Below, one piece after another: positions 1-9,549 of a stretch of 64,000 bases of DNA (within the stretch, counting starts at the first letter, position 1; each line of letters starts with the position of its first letter). Where the stretch lies: the NCBI GenBank assembly GCA_943736015.1, contig OX031071.1, positions 126,501 through 190,500 on the forward strand, in the 5' to 3' direction. The position numbers and the translations under genes were made by a program. This stretch comes from Tridacna crocea. Taxonomy: Eukaryota > Mollusca > Bivalvia > Cardiida > Cardiidae. The notes under the pieces are model-generated. The model did no database searches. It saw nothing but the letters and a program-made list of their open reading frames with translations, and was not told the DNA's origin.

Positions 1-350
1 TTATTTAGCTGATCAGGCCTATATGAGTCGTACCAGGTAGCCTTATATTGAGTAAACGTGTATTTTAGTTTGAAATTCAAAGTAACGGTTGTCGAGTAGA
101 AAAGTAGTCCTGCTCTGTACCCGCTGAAGCATGTGAGAAAAGTAGTCGGAGGTTTTGGAAAAGAAAGTTGTGTTAGTACTGGTATAAGAAAGCCAGGAAA
201 CACATGCGCGTCACCGACCGCCATGATATTAGCTGTTACAATGGCGCTAAACCCCAATACAACTAACCAACCAGCTCTGTACCCACAATGCCCAAATTAG
301 CCTAGGTGTGTATTTATAGAATGCCATCTAGCGGAAGATAATGGTTAAAA
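1..350 (-). repeat. Dispersed repeat D, partial, with inner insertion
   Basis: Matches 62470-62640 (GTACCAGGTAGC...ATTGAGTAAAC, TTCAAAGTAACGGTTGTCG, ATAGAATGCCATCTAGCG). A block of about 150 bases (about 128-272) interrupts it between two CTCTGTACCC strings, which look like a target-site duplication. The inserted block matches the reverse of 24546-24645. Confidence 0.65.
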
Positions 351-724
351 AGTTAACAGAGAAACAAGCTGTTGATATTTCATATGTCCTTTAATTGCTA
401 AATAAAAATTAAAATTGGAAATTTCAAACCGATCAACAAAAAAAACCCTACATAATTACTTGTATTGTGTTTTCACAGCTCATTTCTGTTGGAGATTCTC
501 ACCACATGGGACACTGTAAATCGAAGATCAAACTGCACCTTCTCTGCAGCCTGATCTTAATTATTACTTCTCGACTAGTAATTTAAATTGCTTCGGTGAT
601 CGTGCATATTAGGCAAACGTTAAATACTTTATCCAAACGAAAAAGTAAAAATAAACTCGTCAGAACTCATAACAATTTGCCGACTGTAAAATGAATCTGG
701 CCCGAAATGTTCTTTTCATTTTTG
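351..724. other. Gene-free stretch
   Basis: A/T-rich single-copy-looking DNA; no coding or repeat structure seen. Confidence 0.6.
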
Positions 725-857
725 TTGACAAGGTAGAAAACATTGTGGGAAATGGAGAAAATGCTGGTTACCAGCATTTTCTCCTTTTCCCACAATGTTT
801 TCAAAAGGCTTCTTTCTCAGGCATGTTAAAATTCGGAATTGTGTGGTAAAGGGCTGA
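725..857 (-). mobile_element. Hairpin MITE, left-truncated
   Basis: Full hairpin core (740-800) and head end with GTGTGGTAAAGGG; the tail half is missing. Confidence 0.8.
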
Positions 858-1116
858 AAAATGCGAAGTACCTGAACTTTACCCAGCAATATTTCCGGAC
901 CACTGAACTGTGAAGTTAGAAAGACATAAAACATCTATACATGAAAAATCGTTTTCTTAAAGTTAAAAACAAATCCTTACATCATTAGAGAAAAAAAAAA
1001 CACTGCGACAACTTGAAAGTGTGTAAAACCGCTCAGCTGTGTAAATACATATAATTTATCAATATATATGGTGTAAGGAATAGAAAGACAAAAGGAAATT
1101 GTTCTCATTTAATATA

Positions 1117-1430
1117 GTAGACCCCTAATACTCTAGTGCTGCATTGCATAAAGTTTTCTTGATAGTTGATAAATACGGATTTATACAGGTATAATACTTT
1201 TGCACATTTTTAACCGACCAGAAGTTTCTTTATGCCTTATTTTGAAATTATCTGTAGATACTTTTGTTAGTTTCCAGAAAAAGGGGGTAATTACTATCTC
1301 TCTTTGTAATGAAAATAAGTGGTTTTAGATTTATAAATGATAATTCTAGAAACACTCTTTTTTAACCATAGCAAATTTTGTGGGATAATATTTTTGTGGA
1401 AATAGCTGTTTTCTCCTAGGGGTCTACTAC
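1117..1430. mobile_element. Possible small TIR element
   Basis: TAGTAGACCCCTA at 1117 and its reverse complement TAGGGGTCTACTA at 1418 bound about 315 A/T-rich bases. No second copy was found in the window. Confidence 0.4.
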
Positions 1431-1772
1431 GTTAAGAACAGAAACGATAGGACCGATTGGTTGGAAAGCTTAAAAAAAGAATAAATAAATGTAATTTCTA
1501 TCCGTATTAATCTGTGCAGTGTTGAAGGCACCAGGGACAACATTTGACATAAAGAAACAACAATGTTCATTGTTTCATAAAAGAAGGATAAAATGGGATT
1601 AAAAACTTACTGAAAACTGCCGGACTGAACGTGTAACCGTCTATCTTTAAAAGTAAAAAGGCTATTTTAGTACGCCTCATTATATCATCTTACACTGGGA
1701 CTGAAAAACAAGACATCGCTTTTGTATTTCCTCGGAAGAAATTCTGATGATTAATTATACAGAAAGTAAGTC
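1431..1772. other. Gene-free stretch
   Basis: A/T-rich, nothing recognised. Confidence 0.6.
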
Positions 1773-1861
1773 ATGAACTGTCTTATTATTCATTTACATG
1801 TATATACATCAACCATTTCGTTATCATGCCTTTTAAATTATAGTGCAGCTCTACCAATCTT

Positions 1862-1862
1862 C

Positions 1863-1903
<41 letters not shown>

Positions 1904-2054
1904 TTCTCTGTGTGTGTGTGTCTCTCTCTCTCTGTCTCTCTCACTGTCCCTCTGTCTCTGTCTGTCTCTTTCAGTCTCTCTGTCCTTCTCTGTCTCTCTC
2001 TCTCTGTCTTGTCACTGTCTCTCTGTCTCTGACTCTGTCTCTGTCTCTCTCTCC
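1862..2054. repeat. (TC)n microsatellite with TG/TCTG interruptions
   Basis: Nearly pure CT dinucleotides, then CTCTGT variants. Ser/Leu-rich and Arg/Glu-rich open frames here are artefacts. Confidence 0.95.
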
Positions 2055-2069
2055 CTTCTAGCAAATGCT

Positions 2070-2298
2070 TTAACTCATTACCAATCAACAAAATGTTTGG
2101 CTTGTCCAAATCAAAAGTATTTGCAGACGACAAAATGAAAGTGACTGAAAATTTGAAATTTGTTTTGTGAAGAGTAGAAAACATTGCGGGAAAAGGAGAA
2201 AATGATGGTTACCAGCATTTTCTCCTTTTCCCACAATGTTTTCAGAAGGTTTCTTTCTCAGGGTCGTCAAAAGTAGGGATTGAGTGGTAATGGGTTAA
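2070..2298 (-). mobile_element. Hairpin MITE, complete
   Basis: TTAACTCATTACCA to GGTAATGGGTTAA. It lies 70 bases before the candidate exon at 2369. Confidence 0.92.
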
Positions 2299-2368
2299 GC
2301 CCCATTTTCGAAGACTATAACTCAATCTCTAACTTAGATAAATTATGTCATAAAAACATCAATTCAAA

Positions 2369-2435
2369 ATGATCAAAAAGTATGCAACCATACTAATTAT
2401 GTCCGTTCTCTACCTCACCGCAGTGCAACGTCAAG
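2369..2435 (+). CDS. Candidate alternative first exon, signal anchor or signal peptide
   Basis: A 67-nt open segment starts with ATG and ends at a strong donor (CAAG|GTAAGTG). It encodes MIKKYATILIMSVLYLTAVQ plus RQ: two lysines followed by a hydrophobic run. It ends in phase 1, exactly the phase needed by 5969-6024, so it could replace the 5070 exon. It is also in frame with 5065-5169 used as an internal 35-codon cassette, which would give two hydrophobic segments in series. It could instead be the signal exon of another phase-1 gene, such as the one at 19983. No transcript support is available here. Confidence 0.45.
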
Positions 2436-5400
2436 GTAAGTGATTTAGTAAGTTATCTTTAGGTATTCGTGGGTATTATTATTACATGTATTATTAATTA
2501 TTATTATCATCATCATCATCATCACCATCATTGTTGTTATTATTATAATTATTTTCGTGATCGTCATCATCATTATCATCATCATCATCATCATCACCAT
2601 CATCATCATCATTATCATCAACATCATCGTCATCATCGTCATAATCATCGTCATCATCATCATCATTATTATTACCATCATCATCAGCAGCAGCAGCATC
2701 ATTATTATCATCATCATCATCGTCATCATCACCATCATCATCATCACCGTCATCATCATCATCATTATCATTATCATCATCAGCAGCAGCATCAGTATTA
2801 TCATCATCATCATCACCATCATCATCACTTTTATTATCATCAGCAGCAGCATCATTATTATCATCATCATCGTCATTATCATCATTATTATTATCATCAT
2901 CAGCAGCATCATCATTATTATCATCATCATCATCATCATCAATATCAAAATTCATGTCTTTCTTTTTTTTCTTTTTCTTTTATTTCGTTTTTTTTTTTTT
3001 TCTTTATCTTTATTTTTATTAATATATTTATTAGTATATCTATCTATACATACATGTATATATAGATATTATTATTATTGTCATTGCTCTTTTCATTATT
3101 AGTTAATTAACTTCCCATATGCATTTTTCATTTTTTCTTCACAGTTGTTGAATTTCCCTCTATGAAGCCTCCGACATTTTATACTTGGTTCTTTTTACAG
3201 TTCACAGGTTTTTATTGCACCTCGTACTGTTTAAAGTGACAGTTTTCATGACATTAAAATATACAGATCCTCTTACTCCGTGAAAAGGGGGCTAGATGCA
3301 TCTGCAAAAAGAATCGACCCAGGTCAGCAGTTCGCGCAGGCTGACCTGGGTCGATACTTTTTGCTATCGGTCAATTTTCTGCATGTCAAAGGATCGGTTT
3401 ACCCTAAGACTCATTTGATTGTTAGACAAAATCGATTATTAAATCGATCCATTGAATTACAGTACAGATGATTTTCTTTGTATAACGCCCGACAGAGATG
3501 TATTAACCCTTTACTCCATAGATACTCATTTCTACACATTGCTTGTAGGAGCCTAAAATTGGAAAACATTATGGCAAAAGGTGAAATTGCTCGTGACGAG
3601 CAATTTCACCTTTTGCCACAATGTTTTCTAGGCTATCAAAAGGTGTCATATACACATAAGATACAGCTTCATCTTTGCTATTATTTAGGGTCAATTAGAG
3701 ATACTATAGAAATGTCTTATGAGGTAAAGGGTTAAGCCCCCTTTTGTCCGGATGCGGTTCAAATGCATACGTTAAACATGTATATAGTCAAATACTCCTT
3801 AATTCTATCGATCCAGTTGAAGAAGACGTTAGAAAACATCGTTGGAAAAGGAGAAAATGATAAACCGAGCAGTGCGTTCAAGATAAACCCCATTAAAGAA
3901 AATGGAGACACTTTTCGTCGACAATTGTTTTTGGAGAAGGCTCCAATTTTATCACCTAATAAAGAGAAATCGGTATATATTGTCGAAATATGATCTTTTT
4001 TTTTTATTTCGAAATATCAGAATGCACCGGCTTTTAAACTACTTTTTTGGTACTGATACATAATGAATAGACGGTGATTTGTGATCGGTCAAAATTGTGC
4101 ATATGTTTATTTGGCGGGTCACTGCTGCCATATTTGCGCGAAAATTTGTGAAACCACTGTTAACAAACTTTGCTATCGCTAATCGTTACAACGTATCCTT
4201 GATTCATACTCTAGCAAACTGATTGTGGTAAAATGATTCTTTTCTTGTGCTCTTTGAAAATTCAATATTTTCATAAGCGTTTACCAACTGGCCAATACAT
4301 ACTTGTTTTCAACATAAAAAGAAAAAAACTATGACGAAAAGGCGGCAATTGCTCGTGAGTTTACTTTTCATCATTTCACTTCATACAAAACAACAAATAA
4401 ATATTCATCCCTTACGCCGTCTATCTTTCTTAACCCTTTACCAAACAATCCCTGGTTTTTACAACCCTGAGATAGAAGCATTTTGAAAACATTGTGGGAA
4501 AAGGAGAAAATGCTGGTAACCAGCATTTTCTCCTTTTCCCAAAATGTTTTCTACCCTGCCGGAAACAATTTTCAATTTTTGAGTTACGTTTATTTTGTTG
4601 TCTGCAAGTGCTTTCATTTTGGGCCTGTCTAAAACTTTGTTGTTTGGAAAAATAGCGTGGCACACGACGAATTGAGTGTGTTCCAAAAGGGATTTGTCAT
4701 TGAAAAAGTAGAAAATGTGGTTTTCTAAGGCTGTCCGGTTGTTGTTGTTGTTGTTCTTCTTCTTCTTCTTTTTCTTCTTCTTCTTCTTCTTCTTCTTCTT
4801 CTCCTCCTCCTTCTTCTTCTTCTTCCTCTTCTACTACTTCTTCTAGGTTTATTAAGGCTGTCTGGTTGTTGTTGTTGTGCTTCTTCTTCTTCTTCTTCAA
4901 CTTCTTCTTCTTCTTCAACTTCTTCTTCTTCTTCTTCCCCTTCTTCTTTTTCTTTTTTTTTCTTCTTCTTCTTCTTCTTCTTCTTCGTCTTCTTCTTCTT
5001 CCGTTACAACCGTTATGTTGTTCAGGGTACATACTATTTTATATGTTTTTTTTTTTTGAAACAGAAAAAATGTTCCGCAGAAGAAAAAAATGTACTGTGC
5101 TACTATTCATGTGTATCGTTACTATTGCTTGGGTCTCGCTGCGGTCGTTCGGCAACTTGAATCAACTGGGTAAATTAAATCTTTTTTGTTTCTTTGGTAT
5201 TTTCAACCAATTTCAACTTTACTCTAGTTATACGACAGTGTTCAGTCCACTTATTCACGCTATCCTTGACTTTTTCTCACCTGTACTAAGTAGAACATTT
5301 TCCTCGAGCTACTGGCTGCTTTCACGTATGATATGCAACACACGAAACGGGGCATTCTGACATTTGCGTAAAGTGTCGTCTCGGATCAGCCTGCGCAGAC

Positions 5401-8363
5401 TGCGCAAGCTGATCCGAGACGGTACTTTACGACCACATTAGACTTTGTGCATCAGTACACTTACACAAAACAGAAAATTGCAAGAAATCGGAAAGTGTCG
5501 AAAACCTCGTAACTACAGCTTGTTACAAGCTGTAGCTACAAGGTCTTAGAAGTAAACCGACGATATTTGATGTTACTCAACATATGAAATTTGTCGTTTA
5601 AATAGTAAAACAACATTGTGGGAAAAGAAGAAAATTGTGGTTAATAAATGAAAAAAGACAAGTTTAGTAAAAAAAAAATGGACACGTGTTTATCATAAGA
5701 GACCCTGTCTATTTGCCAGTGTAATGCAGAGAAACGATTCTCCTGTACAAAATGACCCATAGGTCATTTCTCTACGTAGAGGAATGACCAAGGTTTTTAT
5801 TCTACGTAGAGAAATAAACCCAGGGTCATTATTCTACTATGAGAAATGAATCCAGAGGGTTATTTCTCTACGTAGAATAACGACCGAGTCATTTTGTAGG
5901 GGAGGATCATTTGTTTGCATTACGCCGTATATATATTTCAAGATATTTCTTGTTTTGTCTTTCCCCAGCACCAGGAATTACCAATGTTTATTCTGCGGGT
6001 ACTCAGGTACAAATGGAAAGCAAAGTAAGTTCTAGATATCATCAATATCCTTGTGTTCTCTTTACCAAAAAACTAAATAATTTAGATTTGTCCATTTGCG
6101 GACAATTGATTTAACCCATTACCACACAATCCCTACTTTTGACGACCCGGAGAAAGAAGCGTTTGGAAAACATTGTGGGAAAAGGAGAAAATGCTGGTAA
6201 CCAGCATTTTCTCCTTTTCCCACAATGTTTTCTACCCTACACAAAACAAATTTCAATTTTCAGTCTCTTATTTCGTTATCTGCAAATGCTTTCGATTTGG
6301 ACGAACCTAAAATGTTGCCATTTGGTAATGAGTTAATGTTTGATTGTACGGTGTTTAACGCTGTTTTCAATATTATTTCATTATATCGCGGCGGCCAGTA
6401 CACCTACCCATGTTTTCCTGGAGTATCTTTTACCAGTACCCCACCCAATTTTCTCACCAAGTCACTGGCAGCATGCTCACATAACCATCTTCGAAACAAT
6501 GGCAGGCAGTAGGAGAGGAATTAATCCTGTCGAAACTGAATAATTTTGCGGACGACAGGTATTATATGGCTTACAGAAATGGCATCCTCGGATACCCCGG
6601 GGTCTCCCTATTTGCTACGCTACATCGACCCCTGGGACAAATGACTAATAAAACTTTGAATCAGCCGCCGAAAATCGATACGAAACGTCATAACGTACAG
6701 TCCACTCGCCCATCACAAAATGATGATGGAACCAATGAAAAGCCAGCATTCGGCCAGCGGTAAAGCGAGGGAAATTCAATTAATTGTCCCAGGGGTCGAT
6801 GTAGCGTAGCAAATAGGGAGACCCCGGGGTATCCGAGGATGCAGAAATGGCATTCGTCCTCGAGGGTTAATTTGAATGCATTGCTGAAATGGAAAAAAAG
6901 TTACCGGGAATTTCTACTTTTCTCGCAATGTTTTCTAATGCCACCCTCTGTTTTCTAATGAATACAGTTTTTAAGTTTTGATATATATATGTGACCCATA
7001 ACGCAAAAAGGTACTGTCTGGGAACCACGAAAAGTATCAACTCTGATCAGACTGTACGAATTGCGCAGGCTGACCAGGGTTGACACTTTTCACTTTTATG
7101 ACATTTTCTGAATGAAAAGTGGTCATTGTACCTTGTTATACAATCATTTTTTAATTCTCAACTTAAACTGACCTGCACTATCGTTGATCTGTTTTCATCT
7201 AATTGATGTTTTTACTTATTCAGTTAGTCAGAGAATTTCATGAGAGGAAAGAACACTTGAAGAAAAGATGCCAAACAATGAAGAAGACGAAGATGAATAA
7301 ACGGAAGCCGCACTATAAACTTCAACAAATTAATTATATAAAATCCAACAACATCACTTTTTGTCCCGTTGAGAAAGCTGCGTCCACATTTTGGCAGAGA
7401 GTTCTGTTTCTTGCGAGCGGCCATGACTCTACAAATAGATCTGATGTATTTTCGGTCTCACCTTGGGAAGCATATTCTAATAAACATATGAATAAATTTA
7501 CTAAAGATGACAACGTCATTGATATTGTAAACCATTCGAAGAGTTTTATGTTTGTCCGCGATCCTTTCACAAGGCTATTCTCTGGTTGGCTGGACAAGTT
7601 CTTTTCTCCGAATCCGTATTATTATAAAAATGTGGGTCGTAGAATTATACGCGAAGAAAGACCACAGGCTTCGGAGACAAGTTTACGTTGTGGACATGAC
7701 GTAACTTTTCAGGAATATGTCGCTTTCATTTCTAAAGCTATTTTGAATGGAGAGAGCGTAGATCGACATTTTTTACCGAGTTATTTTCACTGTGATGTTT
7801 GCAGCATGGATTTTCAGTATATTGGAAAATATGAAAACTTGGCGGAGGAATACAAGTTCATGTTAGGGCGACTTGGAATCAAGGACAGCGTCGCAGTACC
7901 GCCAAACTTCGCTGAAGAATCAGTTCTCGATATGATAAACGATGGTGTGGAATGGGTGTTTACTGTGAAACAACACCTGACTTTGTGCATGCAATTTCGG
8001 GTGGCACTATTTCGTGTGTGGAAGCGTTTAATAAGTAGAGGAGTTATAAGCAAACGAATGATGTATCCGTACACCAATCCTATTAAAGCTTACGGACTGA
8101 AAAAGGACGACTTTCGAAAAGTTCTTATCGATGCCCATAAAAAAAGTAGAACCGAGGAATTGTCTACAAACCGAGACGAAGTTCTCGCCGAGGCGTTTCA
8201 CTCTTTAAACGAAGAAACATTTAATAGAATGTTAGAAGCTTTTAGTGATGATTTTGACCTGTTCAATTACTCAAAATACCCGTCTTTTATGGCGCTGGAT
8301 CCGGCTGCTAATGACGAGAATAGATATTTACAGCCATATCCGCCGAGTGTTCCGAAACCCTGA
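2369..8363 (+). CDS. Carbohydrate sulfotransferase (CHST8-14-like), multi-exon gene
   Basis: Predicted type II Golgi enzyme that transfers sulfate from PAPS to a sugar, probably on a glycosaminoglycan or N-glycan. The model joins 5070-5169, 5969-6024 and 7224-8363 (431 residues); a second possible first exon is at 2369-2435. Seen: CPVEKAASTFWQ at about residues 99-110, in the place of the family 5'-phosphosulfate loop; VRDPFTRLFS at about 163-172, the 3'-phosphate loop; and YIGKYENL at about 251-258. The N-terminus is basic (FRRRKK) followed by a hydrophobic anchor. Introns have GT/AG ends with phases 1 and 0. The length fits the Sulfotransfer_2 family. The fold assignment is firm, but the exact sugar acceptor cannot be read from sequence. 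Introns hold a CTT microsatellite, a MULE-like element and several MITEs. Confidence 0.85.
2477..2945. repeat. (CAT)n/(ATT)n trinucleotide array
   Basis: About 470 bases of TCA/CAT/CAG triplets, with CAGCAG blocks recurring at about 2686, 2780, 2841 and 2900, so a higher-order unit is present. It is in the intron after 2435. Confidence 0.95.
3280..3440. mobile_element. Palindromic MITE, GACCCAGGTCAGC family
   Basis: Hairpin arms ATCGACCCAGGTCAGC / GCTGACCTGGGTCGAT at 3310-3355, flanked by GAAAAGGGGGCT and GGATCGGTTTACCC. Related pieces are at 16540 and 18400. Confidence 0.7.
3503..3735 (+). mobile_element. Hairpin MITE subfamily 2, complete
   Basis: TTAACCCTTTACTCCATAG start; core GAAATTGCTCGTGACGAGC; GGTAAAGGGTTAA end. 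Confidence 0.92.
3793..3860. repeat. Hairpin MITE fragment
   Basis: Only GAAAACATCGTTGGAAAAGG and near flanks remain; the rest of 3860-4430 shows nothing recognised. Confidence 0.55.
4430..4655 (+). mobile_element. Hairpin MITE, complete with decayed right end
   Basis: Left TTAACCCTTTACCAAACAAT intact; right end reads TTTGGAAAAATAG. Confidence 0.88.
4738..5002. repeat. (CTT)n/(TTG)n microsatellite
   Basis: Two CTT blocks, each introduced by GGCTGTC-GGTTGTTG, so the array contains a direct repeat of about 125 bases (4728 and 4855). It ends 60 bases before the signal-anchor exon. Confidence 0.93.
5070..5169 (+). CDS. Sulfotransferase first coding exon, type II signal anchor
   Basis: ATG at 5070 opens a basic cluster (MFRRRKKC) followed by a hydrophobic stretch of about 17 residues (TVLLFMCIVTIAWVSL), the classic N-terminus of a Golgi sulfotransferase. 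It ends in phase 1 at CTGG|GTAAAT. A T-rich tract plus ACAG directly upstream (5048-5064) also looks like an acceptor, so the exon may begin at 5065 in some transcripts. That pyrimidine tract may derive partly from the neighbouring CTT/T-rich repeat. Confidence 0.7.
5335..5500. mobile_element. GATCAGCCTGCGC palindromic MITE, right-truncated
   Basis: Starts GCAACACACGAAACGGGGCA; hairpin CTCGGATCAGCCTGCGCAG / GCGCAAGCTGATCCGAG at 5379-5425. The second half is cut at the next palindrome. Confidence 0.78.
5502..5567. repeat. Small palindrome, CTCGTAACTACAGCTTG family
   Basis: Arms meet at TTGTTACAAG; a sister copy is at 21936-22018, ending in the same AAACCGACG motif. Confidence 0.7.
5745..5903. 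repeat. TCTACGTAGA minisatellite
   Basis: Four degenerate units built on TTCTCTACGTAGAGAAATGACC in alternating orientation, bounded by GTACAAAATGACC and GTCATTTTGTAGG. Confidence 0.75.
5969..6024 (+). CDS. Sulfotransferase stem-region exon
   Basis: A 56-nt exon between TTTCCCCAG and GTAAGT. It reads (G)APGITNVYSAGTQVQMESK, a short polar linker typical of the stem between membrane anchor and catalytic domain. It takes phase 1 in and leaves in phase 0. Confidence 0.75.
6111..6336 (+). mobile_element. Hairpin MITE, complete
   Basis: TTAACCCATTACCACACAAT to TTTGGTAATGAGTTAA, near-perfect hairpin. Confidence 0.94.
6380..6530 (-). mobile_element. SINE S2, reverse, 5' truncated
   Basis: Reverse complement of the body at 44290-44430 (CATGTTTTCCTGGAGTATCT, CACTGGCAGCATGCTCACAT). 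Confidence 0.65.
6583..6841. mobile_element. Non-autonomous MULE-like element with 58-bp TIRs and 9-bp TSD
   Basis: CATCCTCGGATACCCCGGGG at 6583 is matched by its reverse complement ending at 6841; the two 58-base arms (6583-6640, 6784-6841) appear perfect. CAGAAATGG flanks both sides (6574-6582, 6842-6850). It lies in the second sulfotransferase intron. Confidence 0.88.
6990..7208. mobile_element. TGTGACCCATCACGC-family palindromic MITE, truncated
   Basis: Starts TGTGACCCATAACGCAAAAA and contains CTGATCAGACTG...GACCAGGGTTGACAC. It ends at ATCTAATTGATG, 15 bases before the splice acceptor of the catalytic exon. Confidence 0.75.
7224..8363 (+). CDS. Sulfotransferase catalytic exon (Sulfotransfer_2 domain)
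   Basis: A 379-codon terminal exon after the acceptor TTACTTATTCAG. It carries the whole catalytic domain: the PAPS loops named in the gene entry, a conserved HF-P...C..C segment (RHFLPSYFHCDVCSMDFQYI) and a C-terminal FSDDFDLFNYSKYPSF block resembling the end of chondroitin and dermatan sulfotransferases. An in-frame ATG at 7206 lies upstream of the acceptor and would lack an anchor, so it is not chosen as the start. The stop is TGA at 8361-8363. Confidence 0.88.
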   Translation, partial: LVREFHERKEHLKKRCQTMKKTKMNKRKPHYKLQQINYIKSNNITFCPVEKAASTFWQRVLFLASGHDSTNRSDVFSVSPWEAYSNKHMNKFTKDDNVIDIVNHSKSFMFVRDPFTRLFSGWLDKFFSPNPYYYKNVGRRIIREERPQASETSLRCGHDVTFQEYVAFISKAILNGESVDRHFLPSYFHCDVCSMDFQYIGKYENLAEEYKFMLGRLGIKDSVAVPPNFAEESVLDMINDGVEWVFTVKQHLTLCMQFRVALFRVWKRLISRGVISKRMMYPYTNPIKAYGLKKDDFRKVLIDAHKKSRTEELSTNRDEVLAEAFHSLNEETFNRMLEAFSDDFDLFNYSKYPSFMALDPAANDENRYLQPYPPSVPKP

Positions 8364-8394
8364 TATTATTGTACATGTACTTTATTTATTTGAG

Positions 8395-8530
8395 CCCCGC
8401 TGGTTAGGCCTAAAAAAAAAAAATGGTTTGTTTAGGGTAACGTCTCCAAAAATGTTAGGTAGGGTAGGGGCAAAATTTTTTTTTTTTATTATTATTTTTT
8501 TTTTACACCCCCCTCCCACCCCAAGCATTT
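8395..8530. repeat. TAGGCCTAAAAAAA...GGTAGGGTAGGGG repeat
   Basis: Reverse complement of 12815-12905, with T- and C-rich tail. Confidence 0.6.
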
Positions 8531-8569
8531 TGATAGCGCTTAAAATCTCAACTAAAATGAAAAAAATGT

Positions 8570-8765
8570 AGACTTGTCCAAACCTAAGCATTTGTAGAAA
8601 ACATATTTAATAAGGATCAAAAGGTGGTATTTGCTTTTGAAAATGGAAAAAAAATCTTAAGGAAAAAACAGAAAATGGTAGCTACCAGCTCCGAGTCCAT
8701 TTCTCATTATGTGTTCAAAAGACCTCAAGTCTGTCACTAATTTTCTTATTGTGTGTTAAATGCTC
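8570..8765 (-). repeat. Decayed hairpin MITE
   Basis: GACTTGTCC...GGTAGCTACCAGCTCC and GTGTGTTAAATG remain; many point changes. Confidence 0.5.
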
Positions 8766-8901
8766 AAATTCTATGTTCATTTACATATTAACTTATAATA
8801 CTTCTATATTTGCATCTTTCCCCCACTCCCCTACCCCCACCCCCTCCCCCATTAAGTGCTGTCAACTTTTGTTTAACTTTTTTCTTAATTGAAATTTTTA
8901 C

Positions 8902-9080
8902 AAGTATTTGCAGACGACAAAACAAATGTTACTCACAAACTGAAATTTGTTTTGGGAAGGGTAGAAAACATTATGGCAAACAAAGAGCATGATTTATAGC
9001 ATTTCCTCCTTTTCCCACAGTGTTTTCAAAAGTTTTTTTTTAAAGGTTGTTAAAAGTGTGGATTGTGTGGTAAAAAGCTA
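8902..9080 (-). mobile_element. Hairpin MITE, left-truncated and core-damaged
   Basis: GTATTTGCAGACGACAAAAC, left arm altered (ATTATGGCAAAC), right arm intact. Confidence 0.75.
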
Positions 9081-9540
9081 AAACACCTGAAAAAGTTAAA
9101 ATACATGTATTTATTTCCAAGTTTCTAAATAGACTGATGAATACTAGAATGATTCGTTTGATTTATGTTTAATACCCTCCCCCTCCAGAACACTTTAAAG
9201 TGACTATATAACTTACTGATTTAACTGTAGAAAAGTTAGGTTAACAAAGGATGTGCATATTTCTTTTTTTATCTAGAACACACATTCCTGACACAACTGT
9301 ACAATTACAAGTGTCCACTTTTGTTGTCTTTTAGAGTTAAAAAGTGAAACAAGAGTGCTGTCATCACAATATACGCCACCACAAGTTGCTATTTCAAGCA
9401 GCTAGCTTTAACAGACTAAAGTTTTGGAATTTCTAGCACCTGCCTGGGTAGCTCAATGGATACATTGAGCTACTTATAATCTAAAAGGTTTACGGATGGT
9501 CTGATGGGTGGAGAGACGCATGCACAACAGACTCAATGGT
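9081..9540. other. Gene-free stretch with a tRNA-like A-box
   Basis: GGGTAGCTCAATGG at 9450 may be a SINE head; otherwise nothing recognised. Confidence 0.4.
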
Positions 9541-9549
9541 CATTGGCTT

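Noticed and set aside
2445..3102. Long open frames rich in His, Asp, Ile or Met on both strands
   Set aside because: They are translations of a CAT/ATT trinucleotide array, which stays open in every frame.
4697..5059. Lys/Arg/Glu-rich and Leu/Phe-rich frames
   Set aside because: They come from the CTT microsatellite; only the segment after 5069 shows exon features.
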